A stretch of DNA of 10,032 bases from Ignavibacteria bacterium (lineage in GTDB: Bacteria > Bacteroidota > Ignavibacteria > Tepidaquicellales > OLB5): contig JAPUEV010000243.1 in the NCBI GenBank assembly GCA_027492415.1, positions 1 through 10,032 of the forward strand, given 5' to 3'. The translations under genes were made by a program, and so were the position numbers. Below the pieces are notes generated by a model. It did not search any database and had not been told where the DNA came from. It worked only from the letters and a program-made list of their open reading frames with translations. Shown in pieces: positions 1-5,933 of the stretch (position 1 is the stretch's first letter; each line of letters opens with the position of its first letter).

Positions 1-161
1 CTGCCCTGCTCAAACTGGTCAATAAATCTGAATGCACGGATAAATGTTTCCTGGGTAAGATCTTCAGCATCAAAGTCATCTCGTGTCATTCTTCGCGCTA
101 TGTTAGAAAAATAGTCGTAATGTACATAGGCTTCTTTTAAAAAGATTTCTTCTTTGGTCAT
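1..161 (-). CDS. ECF-type RNA polymerase sigma factor, N-terminal part (runs off left edge)
   Basis: Only the first 53 codons are in the window, read leftward from an ATG at 161. The fragment matches sigma-70 region 2: residues 31-44 read DAEDLTQETFIRAF, the usual core-binding signature, followed by F-x-F-I-D-Q-F. The acidic-aromatic start (MTKEEIFLKEAYVHYDYF) is where ECF factors begin region 2, so the ATG is well placed. By family knowledge it directs core RNA polymerase to a small regulon, often an envelope or stress response. It lies 27 bases downstream of a 54-residue membrane protein gene on the same strand and is probably co-transcribed with it. Region 4 is outside the window, so the ECF subgroup cannot be told. 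The partial state is due to the window edge, not to a visible mutation. Confidence 0.85.
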   Translation of the reverse strand, partial: MTKEEIFLKEAYVHYDYFSNIARRMTRDDFDAEDLTQETFIRAFRFIDQFEQG

Positions 162-188
162 AGTTTGATATTTGTTATGTAAATTTTT

Positions 189-353
189 TTATATGCTGAT
201 AAAGCTTAGTGCAAATATTATCAGAACACTTAGTATCAGTAGGAAATATATCCCGTTTGCATTTTCTGGATCCAATTCTTCTGTCTCAATTTCGTTATTA
301 TTGATGTCTTTGATTATATTGTATACTTTTTCTGTATCAGGGAATTCATCCAT
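189..353 (-). CDS. Small single-helix membrane protein, 54 aa, unknown function
   Basis: I read this ORF directly from the minus strand: ATG at 353, TAA at 189. Residues 1-33 are hydrophilic and acidic (it begins MDEFPDTEKVYNIIKDINNN, and 21-30 are EIETEELDPE). Residues 35-54 form one strongly hydrophobic stretch (GIYFLLILSVLIIFALSFIS) that ends the protein. This is the layout of a tail-anchored protein with a cytoplasmic acidic head. It sits 27 bases upstream of the ECF sigma start and 36 bases downstream of a 69-codon ORF, all on the minus strand, so an operon is likely. No family is recognised. A role in holding or tuning the sigma factor is a guess based only on position and topology. The antisense ORF over the same bases is hydrophobic only because it mirrors this one. 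Confidence 0.6.
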   Translation of the reverse strand: MDEFPDTEKVYNIIKDINNNEIETEELDPENANGIYFLLILSVLIIFALSFISI

Positions 354-389
354 TATTGATTTATTCTGAATAATTTTTATTTATTATAA

Positions 390-599
390 TCATAATAATT
401 TGCCTTTTTCGTAAATCCAGATCTTATCTTTGCTGCTGTCGCGTCCGCTTAATTTGGACTTTATTTTACTGGTTATGATGCTGTTGTTGGCTGAGCTTCC
501 GCTTTCTATCTCAAAAACAGAATCCGGGTTAATATCAATTTTATTTAATGAAAACGGTATTTCGTCATTTTTTTCATCGTCATTTTCATTTAAGACCAT
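390..599 (-). CDS. Small hydrophilic hypothetical protein, 69 aa
   Basis: The ORF starts at ATG 599, directly after an in-frame TAA, so it cannot be longer. It ends at TGA 390. The product is polar and low in aromatic residues: an acidic N-terminus (NENDDEKNDE), a Ser/Asn/Lys-rich middle and a basic C-terminal end (WIYEKGKLL). There is no signal peptide, no membrane helix and no motif I recognise. It is the first gene of the probable minus-strand set 69 aa - 54 aa - ECF sigma, and it is divergent from the cargo gene at 785. The case for coding rests on the frame's length, start position and strand agreement, and is moderate. It could also be a decayed remnant of a longer gene. Confidence 0.5.
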   Translation of the reverse strand: MVLNENDDEKNDEIPFSLNKIDINPDSVFEIESGSSANNSIITSKIKSKLSGRDSSKDKIWIYEKGKLL

Positions 600-662
600 T
601 TATCTTCAATAATTTTAGAACTGTTCAATTTCTTAAACAAATCTAAGTAATTGCTTAATTTA

Positions 663-682
663 ATCCCATAAATCAATGGGAT
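663..682. repeat. Perfect 7-bp inverted repeat in divergent intergenic region
   Basis: The arms are ATCCCAT (663-669) and ATGGGAT (676-682) around a 6-base loop. It lies in the 185-bp gap (600-784) between the leftward small-gene set and the rightward cargo gene at 785. It has no T-run, so it is not a typical terminator. It could be an operator for a dimeric regulator or a small hairpin in a leader RNA. The rest of the gap is AT-rich with no further clear structure. Confidence 0.45.
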
Positions 683-730
683 GAAAAAGGAACTACATCC
701 ATTTTATCCTTAGAATAGTGGTTTATTGTA

Positions 731-759
731 TTCAAAAACTAATATTATTCAATTATATT
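731..759 (+). promoter_or_regulatory. Weak candidate promoter for the Asp-box cargo gene
   Basis: TTCAAA (731-736) and TATATT (754-759) are 17 bases apart and resemble -35 and -10 boxes (4/6 and 5/6 matches to the E. coli consensus), about 25 bases before the ATG at 785. The region is very AT-rich, so a chance match is quite possible, and promoter consensus in this phylum may differ. Confidence 0.2.
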
Positions 760-784
760 AGGGAAATAACGAAATTTATTTAAT

Positions 785-2407
785 ATGAAAAATATTTACT
801 TCCTGCTTTTTGTATTATTTATCACCGGCTTAACTGATGCACAAACAGTTTCAACTGAGGCAGAAGCGAGGTTTCCAGGGCTTGATAATGAGAACAGAAT
901 TTATACCGGATTTTATGATAATGCGGTTTTTCTGAACAATAACCTTTCTTTGAATGGATTTCCTCAAAATGAGCCTTCAGTCAGGATAAGCAGGGTAAAT
1001 CCGAATTTTGTAGTTGCAGCATGGCGTGATTTTAAGCTTGGTTATATAAATCCGAATATTGAAAGAAGAATAGGTTATACTTACTCCACAAATGGCGGAT
1101 TAACCTGGGCAGCCCCTCAATTGCTTCCGGATCCAAACCCTGAACATACATCACAAAGTGACCCGGTTATAACAAGCGATGCACAGGGTAATTTTTATAT
1201 TTCAAGCACATCAAGGCAGCCGGTAGCAGAGTATAACAGGGATATGTTACTGTATAAATCAACCAATAATGGACAGACTTTTGTACTTTATTCTACTGCC
1301 GTACCGGGCACAGGCGGCGCCGGCGAAGATAAAGAGTGGATCTTCTGTGACCCTGTTAACACTAACACCACATATAATAATATATTTATTTCATGGACAA
1401 GCTTTGGACCTTCAACTGGTATAAAATTCCGAAAATCTACCAACGGCGGACTGAACTGGTCTGCTACAGTTAATGTAAGTGATGTAACCGGCGGTCAGGG
1501 TTCAAATATCTGTTCAGGAACAAATAACCAGATATATATGGTATGGGCTCAAAATGGTATAAAGTTTGATGTTTCCACAAACGGCGGTGCGGGCTTTGGT
1601 ACAGATTATTCATTAAGTACAGTATCCACAACAAATGGTTTCCCATTTGTGTGTGTTGATTATTCCAATAACCCAACAAGGGGAAATGTTTATGTAGTTT
1701 GGGATGACAGCCGGGGAGGTAATTCAGATGTTTATTTCCAGCGGTCTACCAACGGGGGTGCAAACTGGTTAGCCGCACCTGTTAGAGTGAATGATGTAAC
1801 AACAAATAACCAGTACTGGCCAATGATGCAGTGTGATGAAGCCGGAAATTTGTACGTAATATATTATGATACAAGAGCAGGGTCTTCATCAATAAATTCT
1901 TTTATAGCGTACTCTACAAACCAGGGTAATACATGGGTAAACCAGATAATGAGCGACTCAAGCTTTACTTCACAGCAGCCTAATAGTGATGTCAGGTTTG
2001 GTGACTATATAAGTATAGATGCATACGGAGGCAAAGTTATCCCGGTATGGACCGACCAGAGAAAAGGTTATCCTAACCAGGAAATTTATACAGCTAATCT
2101 GTCAAACCTGATTTCAGTAACTCCTATAAGCACAGAAGTACCGGGGCAGTTTGCACTTTACCAGAATTATCCAAACCCCTTCAATCCTCAAACACGTATT
2201 AATTTTGATATACCCAGGTCATCATTTGTGAGCATTAAGCTGTTTGATATTTTAGGCAGAGAGATAAAAACAATTGTTGCAAAAGAGCTGAATGCAGGAA
2301 AATATTTTACTGAACTGAATTCGGAAAATATTGCAGGAGGCATATATTTCTATAAACTTGAAGCAGGTGAATTTATTGATTCAAAAAAACTTGTAATTGT
2401 AAAGTAA
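785..2407 (+). CDS. Secreted Asp-box (BNR) beta-propeller protein with T9SS type A sorting domain
   Basis: The 540-residue product has an N-terminal signal peptide (hydrophobic 4-18, probable cleavage near DAQ at 18-20). It then has six Asp-box-type motifs: STNGGLTW 101-108, STNNGQTF 159-166, STNGGLNW 218-225, STNGGAGF 264-271, STNGGANW 321-328 and STNQGNTW 377-384. Strand motifs such as VVWDDSR (304-310) and VWTDQR (421-426) also recur. Together these indicate a sialidase-like beta-propeller of about six blades. Residues 455-540 are a C-terminal T9SS sorting domain opening with QNYPNPFNP and ending KKLVIVK. The protein is expected to cross the outer membrane by T9SS and be surface-attached or released. 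I do not see the sialidase FRIP motif or a convincing arginine triad, so enzyme activity is not claimed; glycan or adhesion binding is possible. The gene has its own terminator. Confidence 0.88.
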   Translation: MKNIYFLLFVLFITGLTDAQTVSTEAEARFPGLDNENRIYTGFYDNAVFLNNNLSLNGFPQNEPSVRISRVNPNFVVAAWRDFKLGYINPNIERRIGYTYSTNGGLTWAAPQLLPDPNPEHTSQSDPVITSDAQGNFYISSTSRQPVAEYNRDMLLYKSTNNGQTFVLYSTAVPGTGGAGEDKEWIFCDPVNTNTTYNNIFISWTSFGPSTGIKFRKSTNGGLNWSATVNVSDVTGGQGSNICSGTNNQIYMVWAQNGIKFDVSTNGGAGFGTDYSLSTVSTTNGFPFVCVDYSNNPTRGNVYVVWDDSRGGNSDVYFQRSTNGGANWLAAPVRVNDVTTNNQYWPMMQCDEAGNLYVIYYDTRAGSSSINSFIAYSTNQGNTWVNQIMSDSSFTSQQPNSDVRFGDYISIDAYGGKVIPVWTDQRKGYPNQEIYTANLSNLISVTPISTEVPGQFALYQNYPNPFNPQTRINFDIPRSSFVSIKLFDILGREIKTIVAKELNAGKYFTELNSENIAGGIYFYKLEAGEFIDSKKLVIVK

Positions 2408-2422
2408 GAGCATTAATTAATC

Positions 2423-2451
2423 AGGCAGCCTGTATTAAACAGGCTGCTTTT
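2423..2451 (+). terminator. Intrinsic terminator after the Asp-box cargo gene
   Basis: GCAGCCTG (2425-2432) pairs perfectly with CAGGCTGC (2440-2447), and the stem can extend a base pair or more at each end. It is followed by TTTT (2448-2451), 17 bases after the stop codon at 2405-2407. It separates the two cargo genes into independent transcripts. Confidence 0.85.
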
Positions 2452-2484
2452 CCAGAAAAAATACAGAATAATACAGAGCAGCGT

Positions 2485-3945
2485 ATGAAAAGATTTATTT
2501 TTATTTTAGCCGTTTTATGTCTCTTTATAGGTACTGCCTTTACTCAAAATGATCCGTTCAAAAATGCAATTGATTCTTTGTTCAGGGTACATTACAGTGA
2601 TACCACAGTTGGTGTCTCCATTGGTGTAGTATACAAGAACCCGAATACAGGCGAATACCTTCGGAGGCTGTTCTATCATGGCGAAAAGAACAGGTCAACC
2701 CACGAAGCGCCGGACAGCAATACTGTTTACCAGATCGGCTCAGTTACAAAGACATTTACAGCTATGGTTATGGCTTATATGTTAAGGTATAACCTTGCCA
2801 GCAGGTGGGACCTTATCAAATCATATCTGCCTGACTCGCTGCATATGCCGGTTTGGGTGAATGGTATTGATACCACAAAAATAAACCTGCTTGAGCTTGT
2901 TACACATTTTTCAGGACTGATAGATGAGCCTCCGGGAACATCATATCCATATACGCTGGATAGAATGTACCGCTACCTGGATACATGCCATTTAATTTCA
3001 AAGCCTGACTCATTGTGGAATTATTCAAACATCGGATTTGCAACGCTTGCAACAGGCTTAACCAGGCATGCAGGCAGAGATTCAATTGAGCAGCTTTACC
3101 AGCAGTGGATAACAGACTCGCTGGGAATGCCTGATACTAAAATAACAAGAACGCTTTCAATGATAACACGTTCTGCAAAGGGGTATGTTAAGAATAACTC
3201 CAATATTTGGATAGCGGCGGACAGTTTAAAATCAACCTGGCCGGCATTCAACGGGGCTGGAGCAATTCGCTCGACAATTAAAGATATGACAAGATATCTT
3301 GAGTTTCAAATGAAGCTGCTCAATAGCAGCATGAACCCGCTGCTGGATACTATGCACAGGCATATAAAAAGAATTAATCCGGGGCAAAGTACACAGAAGT
3401 GGCAGGGTATGGCATGGGCATCCAACAGGCTTGATTTCCAGCTTAACAATCCCTGGGTCCAGTTCAAAGATGGCGGCACACCGGGATTTAACAGCTATAT
3501 CACTTTTTATACCGATTCCTTAACAGGAATAAAAGGCGGTGTTGTAATACTTTCAAATTCAGGAAATACAGCAAATTTTAATAACCCTGCTTACATAGAA
3601 GCTTTATCATATGATATATTGAAGTATCTTCACACTTCTTATAATTCAATAGGCATAACGCCAATAGGCAGCCAGATACCAGCAAGTTATTCGTTGATGC
3701 AGAATTACCCTAACCCGTTTAACCCGGTTACAAATATTAGTTTTAATATCCCGGTTTCTGCAATGACGAAATTAACAGTATATAATACAGCAGGTAAAGA
3801 AATTTCGCAGCTAGTAAACGGTGAATTAAAAGCCGGTGTTTATAGAGTGAGCTATGATGCGGGAAGTTTGCCAAGCGGAGCTTATTTTTATAAGCTTGAA
3901 TCCGGCAGGTTCAAAGAAACAAAGAAGATGATTTTGGTAAAATAA
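2485..3945 (+). CDS. Secreted beta-lactamase-fold serine hydrolase with T9SS type A sorting domain
   Basis: The 486-residue product has a signal peptide (hydrophobic 4-19, cleavage near AFTQ at 18-21). A class C beta-lactamase/PBP-like domain spans about 25-385. It carries S-x-x-K at 86-89 (SVTK, S86 the expected nucleophile, K89 the base), the family motif HFSGL at 141-145 (usually HTSGL), Y-S-N at 180-182, and a KTG-box equivalent around KDGGTPGF at 328-335. Residues about 400-486 are a T9SS sorting domain (QNYPNPFNP at 406-414, KKMILVK at the end). The family includes beta-lactamases, DD-peptidases, esterases and D-amino-acid peptidases, and the substrate cannot be told from these motifs. 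Export by T9SS to the cell surface argues against a role in crosslinking periplasmic peptidoglycan and for an external ester or peptide substrate (inference). There is no clear Shine-Dalgarno before the ATG. Confidence 0.9.
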   Translation: MKRFIFILAVLCLFIGTAFTQNDPFKNAIDSLFRVHYSDTTVGVSIGVVYKNPNTGEYLRRLFYHGEKNRSTHEAPDSNTVYQIGSVTKTFTAMVMAYMLRYNLASRWDLIKSYLPDSLHMPVWVNGIDTTKINLLELVTHFSGLIDEPPGTSYPYTLDRMYRYLDTCHLISKPDSLWNYSNIGFATLATGLTRHAGRDSIEQLYQQWITDSLGMPDTKITRTLSMITRSAKGYVKNNSNIWIAADSLKSTWPAFNGAGAIRSTIKDMTRYLEFQMKLLNSSMNPLLDTMHRHIKRINPGQSTQKWQGMAWASNRLDFQLNNPWVQFKDGGTPGFNSYITFYTDSLTGIKGGVVILSNSGNTANFNNPAYIEALSYDILKYLHTSYNSIGITPIGSQIPASYSLMQNYPNPFNPVTNISFNIPVSAMTKLTVYNTAGKEISQLVNGELKAGVYRVSYDAGSLPSGAYFYKLESGRFKETKKMILVK

Positions 3946-3954
3946 AACTTAAGC

Positions 3955-3983
3955 AAAACAAGGGATCTAAAGCCCCTTGTTTT
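3955..3983. terminator. Bidirectional terminator between convergent genes
   Basis: AAAACAAGGG (3955-3964) and CCCTTGTTTT (3974-3983) form a perfect 10-bp stem with a 9-base loop. The A-tract and T-tract make it symmetric, so it can serve both the hydrolase gene ending at 3945 on the plus strand and the lipoprotein gene ending at 3995 on the minus strand. Confidence 0.85.
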
Positions 3984-3994
3984 ATTATTGATAG

Positions 3995-4726
3995 TTAATT
4001 TTCAAATTTTAAATTTAATATCCGCTGTTTCCTTATGTAATCTACCATCAGTATATTCCAAAGCGCTTTTTTACCTTTCCATGAATCAGCGTTTGAGCTT
4101 ATAATTTTATTTTCTGTTCTGATCTCAAAAGACATTGTACTTTTGCCGAATACTGTTTCCACTATTTTATCTGAAAGAATTTTAAGTGAATCATACTGCT
4201 GCAGAGTATCAGATTCAGAATTTTTACCGAGTTTGTAGCTGAATTCACAGTAATTATCCTTTTCAGAAAATTCAACCGGTGATATCCGTTGTGCCGATTC
4301 TTCTGGCATTTCATCATCAGGCATCATGGTCAGCTTATCACCTATCAGGTTTTTTATATTTGAGAAGCTATAATATATCTCAAATGTTTTAGTGGAGTCA
4401 GTCGATGATAATTCCTTAACGCTGATAAGCTTAAGGGAGTCTCTCACGGCAAAATTACTGAATGAGCTCCGTATTTCAGAAAGATACATTGTATCCTTGA
4501 ACATTTCCTGGATTTCTTTTATGTCCTCTTCATTTGAAACCGCATCACTATCAAGCTTGCTTAAGGCAAGTTGCATGGCAAAAATAGAATTTTTGTTGAG
4601 GCTAATTTTCAGCTTTTCCGAGCCTGAGCCATCGGTGTTTAACCTTATCTTTCTCTGCATATCTATGCAGGATGACAGCATTAAAGCTGCAAGTAAAAAT
4701 AAAAAAGCCCTGATATATATTTTCAT
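3995..4726 (-). CDS. Lipoprotein of unknown function, 243 aa
   Basis: The N-terminus has a lipoprotein signal: basic MKIYIR, hydrophobic 8-17, then lipobox LSSC with C20 as the lipidated residue. Mature residues 21-41 include IRLNTDGSGSEKLKISL. This beta-strand pattern with a D-G-S-G turn is common in small surface lipoproteins and reminds me of LppM-like domains, though I cannot confirm membership. The middle is charged and probably mixed alpha/beta, and the C-terminus (KQRILNLKFEN) looks like a final strand. No enzyme motif is visible. It lies 76 bases downstream of another lipoprotein gene on the same strand with a weak hairpin between, so co-expression is possible but not certain. No good Shine-Dalgarno precedes the ATG. 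It shares a bidirectional terminator with the convergent cargo gene. Confidence 0.8.
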   Translation of the reverse strand: MKIYIRAFLFLLAALMLSSCIDMQRKIRLNTDGSGSEKLKISLNKNSIFAMQLALSKLDSDAVSNEEDIKEIQEMFKDTMYLSEIRSSFSNFAVRDSLKLISVKELSSTDSTKTFEIYYSFSNIKNLIGDKLTMMPDDEMPEESAQRISPVEFSEKDNYCEFSYKLGKNSESDTLQQYDSLKILSDKIVETVFGKSTMSFEIRTENKIISSNADSWKGKKALWNILMVDYIRKQRILNLKFEN

Positions 4727-4760
4727 AATTAAAAATAAATATCGGGCTTTAATAAATCAA

Positions 4761-4794
4761 CTGAAATATTACTGTTTAAAAAAAGTAATATCAG
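4761..4794 (-). terminator. Weak AT-rich hairpin between the two lipoprotein genes
   Basis: ATATTACT (4766-4773) pairs with AGTAATAT (4784-4791), and CTG/CAG at the outer ends (4761-4763 and 4792-4794) adds pairs past a two-base bulge. It begins about 9 bases after the upstream gene's stop (4803-4805) in the minus direction. The sequence after it is U-rich but has no clean U-run, so it may be a leaky terminator, an mRNA 3'-end stabiliser, or nothing. Confidence 0.35.
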
Positions 4795-4802
4795 TAAAAG
4801 AA

Positions 4803-5669
4803 TTATTGAGTTACATATTTAGAAAGATTTATTACCGGGCTTTGAATGCTAATATTAGGTACACCCATCATCTGGCCGCTTTGAACAACAGTACCAAGTA
4901 TCAGGTTCTCTGTCTGAAGCGAAGCGTTTGTTTTAGTGTACTGAACTACCCACAAGTCAGCCGGGAAACCGGTTAAATTTGTAATGTAAGATGGCAGGTT
5001 AAGTGTTCCCGCTGCAGGCATTAATATCATATTCCTTTTTTGATTTGTGCCTGACGAGAAAAACACACTGCCGTTGAGTGTACTTGATGAAGGTACAAAA
5101 TTATCATTAAATTTAATTACCGGGTTTGTTGAGTATGACAGGTTCAATGATGCATCACTGTTCAGCAATGATGAACTTGAAGTTGCAATCGAAACATTTG
5201 TGGAGATAATAAAGTTAAGTGCACCTGATATAATATTTTTTGCTGATGTATCCTGGATCAATCCAAGCAATTGATTTGTATTGAATAATGCTGTAAGCTC
5301 AATGCAATCACTTGTTGTTGGAATAGGATTAGGTGTATATATTTTGAGCGAAGTATCAGAAGGAGCTCTGTAAATATAAAGCCATGCGCCTATGGAATCA
5401 GGATTAGTAGCTGCCGTTAACAATGAAAGCTCGGTCTTTCCGTTAGCTTTTACATTACGGCCCATAATTAATACCAGTTTGGTACCTGCTCCGTATGTTC
5501 TGAGAGCCTGCGCGTTTGCTGAATCAAGCCTGTCCTTAGCGGTGACTTCTGTTGTAGTGGCAGTATTAATGATATTAGTGATATCATCTGTGCTGCAGCC
5601 AGAAAACTGAAACGATGAGACCATAATTGCTGCAATTAAAAAAAGCGGTAAAATTAAGCGTTTTAACAT
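4803..5669 (-). CDS. Lipoprotein of unknown function, 288 aa, Ser/Thr/Asn-rich
   Basis: The product has a clear lipoprotein signal: MLKR, hydrophobic 5-20, lipobox FSGC with C25 as the acylated residue. After a short Thr-rich linker (about 26-44) comes a region containing GTKLVLIMGRNVKANGKTEL (about 62-81) and GAWLYIYRAPSDTSL. This reads like alternating beta strands. The Ser/Thr/Asn-rich second half (about 150-288) is also strand-like. No catalytic or binding motif is recognised, and the domain is unfamiliar to me. The ATG at 5669 is preceded by AAGGA at a reasonable distance, one of the better ribosome sites in the window. The gene is downstream of a palindrome-rich gap and upstream of another lipoprotein on the same strand. 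An outer-membrane-anchored structural or binding protein is the most that can be inferred. Confidence 0.8.
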   Translation of the reverse strand: MLKRLILPLFLIAAIMVSSFQFSGCSTDDITNIINTATTTEVTAKDRLDSANAQALRTYGAGTKLVLIMGRNVKANGKTELSLLTAATNPDSIGAWLYIYRAPSDTSLKIYTPNPIPTTSDCIELTALFNTNQLLGLIQDTSAKNIISGALNFIISTNVSIATSSSSLLNSDASLNLSYSTNPVIKFNDNFVPSSSTLNGSVFFSSGTNQKRNMILMPAAGTLNLPSYITNLTGFPADLWVVQYTKTNASLQTENLILGTVVQSGQMMGVPNISIQSPVINLSKYVTQ

Positions 5670-5762
5670 ATATTCCTTTTTAGTTTATACTATTGTTACC
5701 TAATAAAACAAAGATACTAAGATTATGTTTCGAAAATCTATGACATTTGGGATTTATTTATG

Positions 5763-5780
5763 TAAATATTTGTATCGTAT
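5763..5780. repeat. 18-bp direct repeat, copy 1 (non-coding copy)
   Basis: The 18 bases taaatatttgtatcgtat occur here and again at 5947-5964 in the same orientation with no mismatch. On the minus strand this copy still reads as methyltransferase-like codons Y-D-T-N-I-Y, then continues I-N-K-S-Q-M-S and stops at TAG (5738-5740). Confidence 0.85.
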
Positions 5781-5891
5781 TTTGTTTTATTCCCCTGACT
5801 GCAGCAGGCAGGCACGAAGGTGGGAATCTCAATTTTAGTAGTAAGAAAGTATTAAAAAAGTCCAAGAATAGGATTTTTTGGCTTCATTTTG

Positions 5892-5913
5892 CTCTGGTCT
5901 GATAAAACCAGAG
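5892..5913. repeat. Perfect 7-bp inverted repeat next to the REP-like hairpin
   Basis: CTCTGGT (5892-5898) and ACCAGAG (5907-5913) flank an 8-base loop and abut the next hairpin without a gap. As RNA from the methyltransferase side, the two hairpins would lie back to back just after the stop codon, where they could protect or end the transcript. There is no U-run after them. Confidence 0.6.
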
Positions 5914-5933
5914 ATCCCCGCCTTCGCGGGGAT
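5914..5933. repeat. REP-like GC-rich hairpin, copy 1
   Basis: A perfect 8-bp stem, ATCCCCGC and GCGGGGAT, with loop CTTC. The same stem recurs at 8257-8276 with loop CTCT, and both copies sit in AG-[hairpin]-TT contexts. The copy touches the stop codon of the methyltransferase gene (5934-5936). It stands out as GC-rich in an AT-rich region. Confidence 0.75.

Noticed and set aside
172..369. Plus-strand hydrophobic ORF (65 codons) at the left edge
   Set aside because: It lies antisense to the 54-residue membrane protein. Strand agreement with the sigma factor, spacing and the head-plus-helix layout favour the minus-strand reading.
2140..3945. Similar C-terminal regions of the two cargo genes as a recent gene duplication
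   Set aside because: Only the T9SS sorting domains are alike, and they differ at many residues. The passenger domains are unrelated, so shared export explains the likeness.
4761..4794. AT-rich hairpin as a strong terminator
   Set aside because: The stem is short with a bulge, and there is no clean U-run after it in the transcribed direction. It is kept only as a low-confidence feature.
4392..4976. Long plus-strand ORF (194 codons) across the junction of the two lipoprotein genes
   Set aside because: It is antisense to both lipoproteins, whose signal peptides and lipoboxes are convincing. It has no recognisable domain, and its length is explained by the AT-rich mirror of coding DNA.
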